Shown: positions 1 to 6,396 of the stretch, in pieces
Layout of the letters: the number at the start of each line of letters is the position of its first letter
Position numbering within the stretch: position 1 is the first letter of the stretch
Assembly: GCA_030599405.1 (NCBI GenBank)
Contig: JAUVOB010000089.1
Span: 1-6,396, forward strand
Reading direction: 5' to 3'
Source: Chloroflexota bacterium
GTDB lineage: Bacteria; Chloroflexota; Anaerolineae; Promineifilales; Promineifilaceae
DNA: 6,396 bases
Notes under the pieces: model-generated
What the model was told of the DNA's origin: nothing
The model's database searches: none
The model's input: only the letters and a program-made list of their open reading frames with translations
Translations under genes and position numbers: made by a program

Positions 1-1
1 A

Positions 2-1678
2 GCATCTCCTGATGGATCGATGGTCGCCGTAGGAGCTGAGGATGGATCGGTAACCATTCTGGACGCCAGCGACGGAACGATTGTTACTGGGACTCCTGGA
101 CATTCAAACAATGAGAACGGTGTATTCTCGTTGGACTGGTCTGAGCAAGCCGGAACTGATGCCAGCCTTTTGCTAGCGGCGGGGTTCAACGACGGCAACG
201 TCGTAATTAGCAAAATCCAACACGACGGTTCGTCGGTTGAAGAAGGTATAGAAATATCGGTGCTGGGGAACCTGGATCGCCATAGAAGTGGTGTGCCGGC
301 GATAGCTTTCAGCCCAAACGGCCGTATATTAGCGACGGGCACCCGAAACGGATTGATCAGTATCTGGGACATGGAGACACTGGAATGGATCAGTTTTCTC
401 GACGGGCATGAGCTCGCACATGCGGTTTTTTCATTGGACTGGTCAACCAACGGACGATGGCTCTTGTCCGGCGGAAGAGATGAGACGGTCATTCTCTGGG
501 ATATGACTACTCTCTTGCCACAGCACGTGATTGATGATCACGAAGCTGAGACTATCTCCGTTGAGTTCTCTCCCGACAGCAAATACTTCGGGTCGATATC
601 GACAGATGGAACAGGATATTTCTGGAGACTTGATGGTTCGGAGCTTGAACGGGTAGATGAGGCGCAACTGGATGCGATCTTAAGCGCAGCCTGGTCACCT
701 ACATGGGACACACTTGCGGTAGCATCACCAGAAGGCGAGTTAGCAACGTTTAACATAGGCAAGAAACCTAGCCTTGACGACGGGCCGACTAATGTATTAC
801 TCGGTCATTCTAGGCATGGTCAAAGGGTTTCCCGCGTAGCCTGGTCGCCGGCAGGCGATCGCCTAGCGTCTGGACTCGGCAATGAGGTACGTATTTGGGA
901 CGTCGAATCCAAATTGCCTACAATCAGCATCATGGGACATGATGGACTCGTGGGGGGATTGGATTGGTCGCCCGATGGGACTCAACTCGCCGCAGGTGAT
1001 GCCGATGGCCTTGCTTTTATCTGGGATAGTAATACGGGAGATCTGTTGAAGACCCTGGATGGACATACCAGTGGCATTACTGATCTAAGATGGTCTCCTA
1101 ATGGTCGTTGGATCGCCACTGCGGGTTCGCTTGATGACTCTGTCTTGATCTGGGATCCTGCGTCAGGCGAGGCAATTTATCATTTATCTGGTTTAGGAAG
1201 CGGTATTTGGAGTGTCGAATGGTCACCCGATAGTGATACCGTCACCGGTGGCACAACAAATGGCGAAATCCTCTTTTGGAACCTTGATGAAGCCAAGAAT
1301 GGAGAACCGACCAGATTGATACGCCGTCACCTTAATTGGGTCAGTGGCCTTTCTTATTCGCCAGACGGTACGTGGTTAGCCAGCTCTGGAGCCGACAACC
1401 GTATCGTTTTAACCGAACTGGAAACTGAAAGAGCCATTACTTATGCTGGCCATTCAGGAGCAGTTAGATCCGTGGACTTCAGCCCTGATGGGAAAGTCCT
1501 GGCGTCTGGTTCCCAAGACGAGTTAGTTATCCTTTGGGATGTAGCAATACCCGGGGAGAATACAGTTCCATTGGCTGTCTACACCGGTCATGCCGACGGG
1601 GTTGACGATGTAAGCTGGTCGCCGGACGGCCGGATAGTAGCTTCAGGATCTGACGATGGAACAGTCTTGCTCTGGCGC
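2..1678 (+). repeat. Tandem WD40 repeat array (about 13 blades)
   Basis: Repeats of roughly 40-50 codons each, matching at protein level rather than as DNA repeats. The best-conserved blades cover residues about 88-130, 131-174, 264-307, 308-349, 350-392, 393-437, 438-478, 479-524 and 525-553 counted from the ATG at 20. Each pattern is GH, then a strand, W/F-SPDG, A-SG, D-V-IWD. Thirteen visible blades, the first cut by the window edge, fit two seven-bladed propellers if one more blade lies upstream. That number is an inference. Confidence 0.85.
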
Positions 1679-1708
1679 GGGTCTCCATCAACCGAAGTGG
1701 ATCCATAG
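2..1708 (+). CDS. WD40 repeat beta-propeller protein, 5' end missing
   Basis: The reading frame is open to the left edge. The six codons before the first visible ATG (position 20) read ASPDGS, the standard strand of a WD40 blade, so that ATG is internal and the true start is upstream. About 13 blades are visible. Counting from that ATG, blade-ending W-D (or W-N) pairs lie at residues 116-117, 160-161, 293-294, 335-336, 378-379, 420-421 and 506-507, with recurrent SPDG/SPNG and GH motifs. The two blades around residues 175-250 are degenerate. The protein ends just after the last blade, with only a nine-residue tail, so no C-terminal effector or membrane segment exists. Such proteins are usually protein-interaction scaffolds. 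An N-terminal kinase, protease or NTPase domain is common in bacterial WD40 proteins but would lie outside the window. The link to the downstream metabolic genes is unproven: same strand, 93-bp gap. Confidence 0.93.
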   Translation, partial: ASPDGSMVAVGAEDGSVTILDASDGTIVTGTPGHSNNENGVFSLDWSEQAGTDASLLLAAGFNDGNVVISKIQHDGSSVEEGIEISVLGNLDRHRSGVPAIAFSPNGRILATGTRNGLISIWDMETLEWISFLDGHELAHAVFSLDWSTNGRWLLSGGRDETVILWDMTTLLPQHVIDDHEAETISVEFSPDSKYFGSISTDGTGYFWRLDGSELERVDEAQLDAILSAAWSPTWDTLAVASPEGELATFNIGKKPSLDDGPTNVLLGHSRHGQRVSRVAWSPAGDRLASGLGNEVRIWDVESKLPTISIMGHDGLVGGLDWSPDGTQLAAGDADGLAFIWDSNTGDLLKTLDGHTSGITDLRWSPNGRWIATAGSLDDSVLIWDPASGEAIYHLSGLGSGIWSVEWSPDSDTVTGGTTNGEILFWNLDEAKNGEPTRLIRRHLNWVSGLSYSPDGTWLASSGADNRIVLTELETERAITYAGHSGAVRSVDFSPDGKVLASGSQDELVILWDVAIPGENTVPLAVYTGHADGVDDVSWSPDGRIVASGSDDGTVLLWRGSPSTEVDP

Positions 1709-1801
1709 GTGAAATAATTCTTGGAACTACAGGCGAACACAGCTGTGGATTGTCTGTTATCATAGGCTGTCGATGATATCTTCGTTAAGCAAGGAGATGC
1801 C
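1709..1801. other. Intergenic region upstream of larA-like gene, with two palindromes
   Basis: This 93-bp gap holds a perfect 10-bp palindrome CACAGCTGTG at 1738-1747 and an imperfect 14-bp palindrome CGATGATATCTTCG at 1771-1784 (six of seven base pairs match). The second lies just before the Shine-Dalgarno site of the next gene. Either could be an operator, but short palindromes like these arise by chance. A TATCAT hexamer at 1758-1763 resembles a -10 box but has no acceptable -35 partner 16-18 bp upstream. No terminator hairpin with a T-run follows the WD40 gene. Confidence 0.3.
1791..1796 (+). promoter_or_regulatory. Ribosome binding site of larA-like gene
   Basis: AAGGAG lies five bases before the ATG at 1802. 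It is a strong Shine-Dalgarno match and fixes that ATG as the start. Confidence 0.85.
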
Positions 1802-3073
1802 ATGATAGTTACACTGGCCTACGGCCGGACCGGCCTGGACGTGGAAGTTCCGGACTCTGCGGACATAGTGGTTCCCCAATACACACCCGGTCTTCGGGAT
1901 GAGGAGATGGCCTTACTCGAATCATTTCGCCATCCAATACAGTCTCCTCCACTGGCCGAGTTGGCAACTCCCGGCGATAGCGCTGTCATTGTTCACACTG
2001 ACATCACCAGGGCTACGCCAAACGCCTTAATTCTTCCGGTGCTCTTGGCCGAATTGGAATCTGCTGGTGTCAGAAGGGATGACATCACCCTGTTGAATGG
2101 GCTTGGAACCCATCGAAAGCAGACGGAGGGCGAACTGCGGTCAATGTTGGGAGACCATGTCGTCGACAATTACCGGTGTCTACAGCATGACTGCCACGAC
2201 GATGCCAACCTGATCCCCATGGATCGTACCTCGCTCGGTCACCCGGTTAGGATCAATAAACATTATCTCGACGCAGAACTGAGGATCCTAACGGGATTTA
2301 TCGAGCCTCACTTTTTTGCCGGTTATAGCGGGGGGCCGAAGGCCGTATTGCCCTCTCTGGCAGGGGCCGAGAGCGTATTCACCAACCATGGGTTGGCAAT
2401 GATTGCCCACCCACGAGCAACGTGGGATGTCACTGATGGGAATCCAATCTGGGAGGAAATGCGTGATGTTGCCCTGAACACCAATCCCACTTTCCTTCTC
2501 AACGTTACTCTAAACACCGAGCGGCAGATCACTGGCGTATTTGCAGGTGATATGCTGGCAGCTCATGCACAGGGCTGTGCATTTGTTAAGAAGACGGCGA
2601 TGGTGGGAGTCGAGGCGCCGTACGACATCGTGCTAACAACCAATAGCGGCTACCCGCTGGATCAGAATCTCTACCAGTCGGTAAAAGGCATAAGCGCGGC
2701 CAGCAAGATCGTTAAGGAAAATGGAGCGATAATCATGGCCGCCGCCTGCGAGGACGGTTTACCCGATCACGGGCAATACGCAGATATATTAGCAATAGCT
2801 GGATCTCCGGACGGCGTCATGGAGATGATCTCTCAACCAGGGTTCTCCGTACAAGACCAGTGGCAGGTTCAGATTCAAGCTCAGATTCAACAGAAGGCGG
2901 ATGTCTTTGTCTACAGTGACAATCTATCTGATGAGCAGATCAGACAGGCCTTATTCAAGCCATGCCGCGACATTGGCGAGACGATAGGAAGATTACAAGA
3001 GAAATTCGGTATTGATTCGCGCATCTGTGTCTTGCCGGAAGGCCCGCAAACGATTCCATACGTAGTTGCTTAA
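1802..3073 (+). CDS. larA: LarA-family nickel-pincer racemase/epimerase (DUF2088)
   Basis: A 423-residue protein, almost the length of Lactobacillus plantarum lactate racemase LarA. LarA enzymes use a nickel-pincer nucleotide tethered to a lysine and invert an alpha-hydroxy-acid carbon by hydride transfer. The expected residues are present: H104 in GTHR, H170 in EPHFFAGYSGGPK, K180 in SGGPK and H196 in TNHG. Their spacings (66, 10 and 16) equal those of H108, H174, K184 and H200 of LarA. The N-terminal motif at 65-73 reads HTDITRATP where the family usually has DD-TRPTP. QDQWQ near 355-360 is also family-like. The start is set by a strong ribosome site. There is no signal peptide or membrane segment, so it is cytoplasmic. 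The family includes racemases of lactate, malate and other short acids and a D-gluconate epimerase. The neighbouring sugar kinase and Gfo/Idh/MocA enzyme favour a sugar-acid substrate over lactate. Cofactor genes larB, larC and larE must lie elsewhere. Family certain, substrate not. Confidence 0.93.
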   Translation: MIVTLAYGRTGLDVEVPDSADIVVPQYTPGLRDEEMALLESFRHPIQSPPLAELATPGDSAVIVHTDITRATPNALILPVLLAELESAGVRRDDITLLNGLGTHRKQTEGELRSMLGDHVVDNYRCLQHDCHDDANLIPMDRTSLGHPVRINKHYLDAELRILTGFIEPHFFAGYSGGPKAVLPSLAGAESVFTNHGLAMIAHPRATWDVTDGNPIWEEMRDVALNTNPTFLLNVTLNTERQITGVFAGDMLAAHAQGCAFVKKTAMVGVEAPYDIVLTTNSGYPLDQNLYQSVKGISAASKIVKENGAIIMAAACEDGLPDHGQYADILAIAGSPDGVMEMISQPGFSVQDQWQVQIQAQIQQKADVFVYSDNLSDEQIRQALFKPCRDIGETIGRLQEKFGIDSRICVLPEGPQTIPYVVA

Positions 3074-3203
3074 GTTCGGCCATTAGGTTTTAGACTTTGC
3101 CTGCTGTAATCAGAGTTTGTGATGAAGAGATCTAGGCAACCGAACGAGCTGTAGAGAATCCGAAATCCAATTTCGTTGAAATAACGATCGCACCAAATCA
3201 TCC
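3074..3203 (+). other. Kinase leader with possible RNA structure and no Shine-Dalgarno site
   Basis: In this 130-bp gap the 12 bases AGGCAACCGAAC at 3134-3145 can pair, as one continuous strand, with TTGCCT (3097-3102) and GTTCGG (3074-3079). The outer helix begins directly after the stop codon of the preceding gene. A second element, CGAAAT-CCA-ATTTCG at 3161-3175, is a perfect 6-bp inverted repeat with a three-base loop. It is followed by GAAAT (3178-3182), which could compete for the same ATTTC. No purine-rich ribosome site precedes the ATG at 3204. The region may be a structured mRNA leader, an operator or chance pairing. It does not match any riboswitch class I recognise. Confidence 0.3.
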
Positions 3204-4706
3204 ATGACTACATCCAAACCAGGGTATGTTCTTGGCGCCGATGTCGGTACTAGCAGCTGTAAAACTGTTCTGACCGATAATCAGGGCCGAGCCATCGCAA
3301 CCGCGTCTGAGGCGTATCCCTGTCTCTACCCTTCCCCTGGCTTCGTGGAACAGGATCCAGAAACCTGGTATGCGGCGTTCTGTGGCACCGCGCGCCGTGT
3401 TATAAGGACCGGAAATGTAGATCCCGTAAATATCCGGGCAATATGCGTCGTCGGCGTGACGCACAACCCCGTTCTACTCGACTCAAATCAAGAACTATTG
3501 AGGAATGCCATTCATTTCTGGGATAAGAGGAGTATTGGACAGGTCAGCCAGATAAGGACAAGATGGGGGGAAGAGGTGCGGGACCGAACTCTGAACGCGG
3601 TCGATACCCTGTGGACTTGGCCCCAACTGCTCTGGATCCGTGACAACGAGCCAGATGTGTGGGATGCCGTCGCATATTTGCTCTTTCCGAAGGATTATGT
3701 ACGTCACCGGTTGGTTCCTTCGCTCTTCACCGACACTGTCGATCCGACTGGGACGTTACTTTATGATCCACGACGCTCGGAATGGATCGAGGATTTTGTA
3801 GAAGACCTTGGGTTTCCGATTTCGGCCTTACCTGAAGTACGACGCCCCGAAACGATCGCTGGTGGTTTGTCCTCTCAATCAGCGGCCGATACCGGTTTGG
3901 TTGCCGGCACAACTGTACTCACTGGAACCACTGATACTGCCGCCGAATTGATCGGCGCCGGGGCTATAGGGAACGGTCAAGCGGTTGTGAAATTAGCCAG
4001 CGTCGGCCGGATTATGATGGTCATGGATGAGCCACTTAGCAATCCATCTATCTTGAATTACCCTCATGTTTTCGACGGTCTCTGGTATCCTGGATCAGTT
4101 ACGAAATATGGCGCCGGTGCATACAGTTGGGCAAGGAAGGCGCTCTGGAGCGACCTTGAAGAGGATGGAGTCTATCAGAAGATGGATACAGCCGCTGCTG
4201 AACTGTCGGCGGGAAGCGGTGGGGTCTTTTTTCACCCTCATCTCTCTGGAGAATATGCTCCTCAATGGGATACCAAATTAAGGGCTAGCTTTGTTGGTTT
4301 ATCTGTTCAGCACACAAGAGCGCACCTGACCCGAGCTGTTCTCGAAGGGGTTGCCTTCCAAATTCGAAGCGCTTTTTCTCAGGTGATGGACAATGGCGGA
4401 GTTTGTCGAGAGGTAAGACTGATGGGCGGAGGAGCGAAGAGTAAACTCTGGGCCCAAATTATGGCCGATGTTCTTGGTTTGGAACTTCTGGTTCCGGAGC
4501 AGAAATCGGCTGCCTACGGCGCATGCATGTTGGCCGGATTGGCAATCGGACTATTTCCACCAGATATGAACGCGTTGATAAAGACCGAACATTATTACGC
4601 CGATCGTGAACAGCAGGAGCTGTATGAGGGGTTATACGACACTCACCGGGAATTAGATAAAGCGCTTGCAGGTACTTCTCATCAGATAGAGGATCTCGTT
4701 ACCTGA
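3204..4706 (+). CDS. FGGY-family carbohydrate kinase (xylulokinase/gluconokinase type)
   Basis: A 500-residue ATP-dependent sugar kinase of normal family length, with two actin-like domains. The first phosphate-binding loop is GADVGTSSCK at residues 11-20. The catalytic base is probably D244 in TGTTDTAAE, matching the conserved Asp of XylB-type kinases. The adenosine motif GGGAKSKLW is at 408-416, followed by a C-terminal AAYGACMLAG segment at 436-445. The substrate loop differs from xylulokinases: residues 84-92 read GVTHNPVLL where XylB has a QMHG core, and 104-109 read HFWDKR where xylulokinases have a WND-R pattern. This suggests another ketose, polyol or aldonic acid. The ATG at 3204 is used because it sits just before the family N-terminus and an in-frame stop lies at 3177-3179, but no Shine-Dalgarno site precedes it. 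It follows the LarA homologue on the same strand, so it probably acts in the same sugar-acid route. Automated annotation would probably say xylulokinase; I would not trust that specificity. Confidence 0.93.
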   Translation: MTTSKPGYVLGADVGTSSCKTVLTDNQGRAIATASEAYPCLYPSPGFVEQDPETWYAAFCGTARRVIRTGNVDPVNIRAICVVGVTHNPVLLDSNQELLRNAIHFWDKRSIGQVSQIRTRWGEEVRDRTLNAVDTLWTWPQLLWIRDNEPDVWDAVAYLLFPKDYVRHRLVPSLFTDTVDPTGTLLYDPRRSEWIEDFVEDLGFPISALPEVRRPETIAGGLSSQSAADTGLVAGTTVLTGTTDTAAELIGAGAIGNGQAVVKLASVGRIMMVMDEPLSNPSILNYPHVFDGLWYPGSVTKYGAGAYSWARKALWSDLEEDGVYQKMDTAAAELSAGSGGVFFHPHLSGEYAPQWDTKLRASFVGLSVQHTRAHLTRAVLEGVAFQIRSAFSQVMDNGGVCREVRLMGGGAKSKLWAQIMADVLGLELLVPEQKSAAYGACMLAGLAIGLFPPDMNALIKTEHYYADREQQELYEGLYDTHRELDKALAGTSHQIEDLVT

Positions 4707-4860
4707 ATTCCAATGTTTCGGATCGAGGAGCTGGCTGAACTAGAGATCTGAACAGAAATAGATCCAAAATAGGACTGATTACCATTCTGCGGCGTTCGAA
4801 TTGATTCGTCTCTGAAACCAGGAGCATTGGCCGTACAACTTATTTATACAAGGAGGAAAC
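4707..4860. other. Intergenic region upstream of oxidoreductase gene
   Basis: This 154-bp gap encodes no convincing protein. It contains a TTCGAA palindrome near 4795-4800, a GGATC/GATCC inverted pair (4720-4724 and 4761-4765) and an A/T-rich stretch just before the ribosome site. No convincing sigma-70 promoter pair or terminator is visible. The gap is long enough to hold a promoter, so the oxidoreductase need not depend only on read-through from the kinase gene. Confidence 0.3.
4850..4856 (+). promoter_or_regulatory. Ribosome binding site that sets the GTG start
   Basis: AAGGAGG, a near-perfect Shine-Dalgarno sequence, lies four bases before GTG at 4861. It decides this non-ATG start; the next in-frame ATG candidates fall inside or beyond the NAD-binding motif. 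Confidence 0.88.
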
Positions 4861-5883
4861 GTGGCGATCGAAACTAGCTCAAGGGATTGTACTCGTCTAG
4901 TGATGGTTGGATGCGGCTCGATGGCCCAGCACCATCTGCGGATCATTCTCGAGCAATTTGAAGATACGATCGTGCCGGTTGTTTGCGAACCTTCCCCGGT
5001 AGCCTACATGACCACGGCCGAGCTGTTTATCGACGTTGGAAGGGAGGTTCCCAAGAATGAGCCTGATCTTGAGAAATTGTTAGCTTCATTTGGCGACCAG
5101 TTGGACGTGGCCTTTATCATTACGCCTCACGCCTATCACCATGATCAAGCCGTCGCCTGCCTGGAGTCAGGACTGGATGTGCTTCTAGAGAAACCTATGG
5201 TGATGAACGCGGCCGAAGCTCAGAGCCTTATCGATGTAAGCGAGCGAACCGGAAGATTGCTAACGGTAGCCTTCAACGGAAGCCTATCGCCAGAAATCCG
5301 TACTGCGACAGAGATGCTGCGTTCAGGCGAACTTGGATCTATCCTTAGCGTCAGCGCCACCGTCTGGCAGAATTGGCGAGAGTACACTGACGAAACATGG
5401 CGCCAGGTACCAGAGCTATCCGGAGGGGGATTTCTATTCGATACCGGGGCTCATATGCTCAACACGGTCTCTGACCTGGTCGGTGAAGAGTTTGTAGAGG
5501 TGGCTGCCTGGCTAGATAAGCGTGGCGCGCCAGTCGAGATTACCGGTGTCGTCATAGCCCGGCTCGCTTCTGGGGCGCTGGTGACCTTACATGGGTCCGG
5601 CGAAACTGTCCCATCTTGCGCTTCTGATGTTCGCATATTCTGCACAGAGGCCATACTACGTACTGGCGTCTGGGGACGCTGGTTGGAAGTTCAACGACGA
5701 GGGAGCGATAACTTCGAGGCCGTGCCCACTCCTCCCTCTAGCGGAGCATGGGAACAGTTCCTCGCCGTTCGAACCGGCCAAACACCAAATCCATGCCCAC
5801 CCGAAGTTGGCCTCCGCATGGCCCGGCTCTGGGATTCAATAAAGAAGTCGGCCGCCCAGGGAGGTAGACCAGTCTCCTGCTAG
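4861..5883 (+). CDS. Gfo/Idh/MocA family NAD(P)-dependent oxidoreductase
   Basis: A 340-residue protein of normal family length. The N-terminal Rossmann fold opens with [10 protein letters not shown] (residues 16-25), the family's G-x-G-x-x-A-x-x-H dinucleotide motif. The segment around 81-95 ([16 protein letters not shown]) is the typical strand and cofactor-binding loop. The EKP motif at 110-112 carries the usual catalytic lysine, K111. [14 protein letters not shown] at 188-201 supplies the conserved Asp (D194) and His (H198) of the active site in the C-terminal sheet domain. The family oxidises or reduces hydroxyl groups of sugars, inositols, sugar acids and related compounds with NAD(H) or NADP(H). 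The substrate cannot be read here. There is no signal peptide, so it is cytoplasmic. It starts at GTG with a strong ribosome site. As the last gene of the same-strand cassette, it probably handles a substrate or product related to that of the LarA homologue and the kinase. Confidence 0.94.
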   Translation: MAIETSSRDCTRLVMVGCGSMAQHHLRIILEQFEDTIVPVVCEPSPVAYMTTAELFIDVGREVPKNEPDLEKLLASFGDQLDVAFIITPHAYHHDQAVACLESGLDVLLEKPMVMNAAEAQSLIDVSERTGRLLTVAFNGSLSPEIRTATEMLRSGELGSILSVSATVWQNWREYTDETWRQVPELSGGGFLFDTGAHMLNTVSDLVGEEFVEVAAWLDKRGAPVEITGVVIARLASGALVTLHGSGETVPSCASDVRIFCTEAILRTGVWGRWLEVQRRGSDNFEAVPTPPSSGAWEQFLAVRTGQTPNPCPPEVGLRMARLWDSIKKSAAQGGRPVSC

Positions 5884-6062
5884 ACCGATTTCATTTGCCT
5901 CGCATACTCGGGGGCCACAGATAACGAAGAAGATGTCGGTGAAACGCGCGAACTGCCTACAGGTGCTCGATCTACTGCGATTGCATCTATGGTGAGCCGG
6001 CAGCCCGCGGCAGGGTGACGGGGGGAATGTCCCTGGGGGTTTTCCCCTTGGAAAAAGTACTT
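5884..6062. other. Convergent intergenic region between oxidoreductase and minus-strand gene
   Basis: These 179 bp separate two genes that point at each other. The left two-thirds show nothing recognisable. The right third (5996-6051) is GC-rich and full of hairpin potential, described separately. Transcription from both sides should end here, but no classical hairpin-plus-T-run terminator is seen on either strand. Confidence 0.5.
5996..6051. repeat. GC-rich hairpin cluster, possibly REP-like or terminator-like
   Basis: Three short stems lie in a row. GCCG (5996-5999) pairs with CGGC (6008-6011). GGGA (6023-6026) pairs with TCCC (6030-6033) around an ATG loop. GGGG (6036-6039) pairs with CCCC (6044-6047) around a TTTT loop, extended by a G-T pair and, past one mismatch, by CC/GG (6032-6033 with 6050-6051). 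The middle CCC can join either the second or the third stem. On the + strand the cluster is followed by AAAAA (6052-6056), not T residues, so a standard intrinsic terminator is not supported. A dispersed palindromic (REP-type) element is an alternative guess. Confidence 0.35.
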
Positions 6063-6396
6063 CTAGGGACCATCCAAGGAGGACAAGATGGCTTCAGTCG
6101 CTTGCTGTACGTCCAAAGCGGCCAGGCTACCACCTCCAATGTCGATCAGAAGCAGGTTGTCGCCCGCTGCGAAGGTCGTTGAGGTGTGTTGGCCGGACGA
6201 TCGGGTACCACCGGCAAATATTCTGGTTAGGTTTGCGCTCTCCAAGTCGATCTGGAATATTGACACAGTACTAACCGAGCCATCCATATCATTCGAAATG
6301 AGATACGGTTGTTCGCCAAGAGTAACAAGATCGACAGCGCCATCTACTTTGTCAGCATATGATCGTTCCCACCGAACTGTTCCATCGGGCTCTAGG
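6063..6396 (-). CDS. C-terminal part of a probable beta-propeller protein
   Basis: On the minus strand an open frame enters from the right edge and ends at the stop codon at 6063-6065, giving 110 codons with no interruption. The ATG at 6285-6287 is internal, since the frame stays open upstream to the edge. The visible part begins LEPDGTVRWERSY, a DG-x-x-W pattern seen in PQQ-like and arylsulfotransferase-like propeller blades. It continues with strand-rich stretches such as YLISND, SIFQIDLE, GDNLLLIDIGGG and SLAALDV, which read as successive beta-strands. No membrane anchor is visible at this end. Function is unknown and the family guess is weak. It is convergent with the metabolic cassette and therefore a separate transcription unit. 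Confidence 0.72.
   Translation of the reverse strand, partial: LEPDGTVRWERSYADKVDGAVDLVTLGEQPYLISNDMDGSVSTVSIFQIDLESANLTRIFAGGTRSSGQHTSTTFAAGDNLLLIDIGGGSLAALDVQQATEAILSSLDGP

Noticed and set aside
2869..2890. Direct repeat TCAGATTCAA (2869-2878 and 2881-2890) inside the larA-like gene
   Set aside because: It encodes a QIQAQIQ stretch in a helix that is Gln-rich in this family, and the reading frame is intact, so it looks like ordinary coding sequence.
3126..4749. Shared octamer AGAGATCT in the gaps before the kinase (3126-3133) and the oxidoreductase (4742-4749)
   Set aside because: One shared 8-mer between two gaps of this size is not surprising by chance, and the flanking bases and distances to the start codons differ.
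1710..4760. GAAATA in all three gaps of the cassette (1711-1716, 3178-3183, 4755-4760)
   Set aside because: It is a short A-rich hexamer at inconsistent distances from the starts (91, 26 and 106 bases) and is too weak to call a regulatory motif.
4710..4830. CCAATG (4710-4715) and CATTGG (4825-4830) as an inverted repeat flanking the gap
   Set aside because: Six bases with over 100 bases between them is expected by chance, and no mobile-element features accompany it.
4843..4850. TTTATACA as a -10 promoter box for the oxidoreductase gene
   Set aside because: It touches the Shine-Dalgarno site, so the transcript would start inside or after it, and no -35 hexamer lies at the right distance.
6035..6056. 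GGGG-TTTT-CCCC hairpin as a classical intrinsic terminator for the oxidoreductase gene
   Set aside because: It is followed by AAAAA on the + strand. On the minus strand the T-run comes before the hairpin, not after it.

Overview
The window is a stretch of bacterial chromosome of roughly balanced base composition, with good Shine-Dalgarno sites before two of its genes. It carries no rRNA, tRNA, CRISPR array or recognisable mobile element. No gene here fixes the taxonomy. The long WD40 protein and the LarA/FGGY/Gfo-Idh-MocA families would suit an uncultured, WD40-rich heterotroph (Chloroflexota-like, Poribacteria-like or Planctomycetota-like), but that is only a weak inference.

Layout: (1) 2-1708, + strand: the C-terminal 568 codons of a WD40 repeat protein whose start lies left of the window. 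(2) 1802-3073, +: a complete LarA-family (DUF2088) nickel-pincer racemase/epimerase with all four expected catalytic and metal residues. (3) 3204-4706, +: a complete FGGY carbohydrate kinase of the xylulokinase/gluconokinase type. (4) 4861-5883, +: a complete Gfo/Idh/MocA NAD(P)-dependent oxidoreductase with a GTG start. (5) 6063-6396, - strand: the C-terminal 110 codons of a convergent, probably beta-propeller protein running off the right edge. The gaps between genes are 93, 130, 154 and 179 bp. The 130-bp gap before the kinase has unusual pairing potential and no Shine-Dalgarno site. The 179-bp convergent gap has a GC-rich hairpin cluster.

The three central genes share a strand and are all of the hydroxy-acid/sugar-acid metabolism kind. 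The likely reading is a small catabolic cassette: the LarA homologue inverts an alpha-hydroxy-acid carbon (for example C2 of an aldonic acid), the FGGY kinase phosphorylates the sugar or sugar acid, and the Gfo/Idh/MocA enzyme oxidises or reduces a hydroxyl group of a related compound. LarA homologues with sugar-acid (D-gluconate) epimerase activity are known, which supports the idea, but the substrate cannot be read from the sequence. The LarB/LarC/LarE cofactor-synthesis genes and any transporter are not in the window. The WD40 gene may be an unrelated upstream neighbour.
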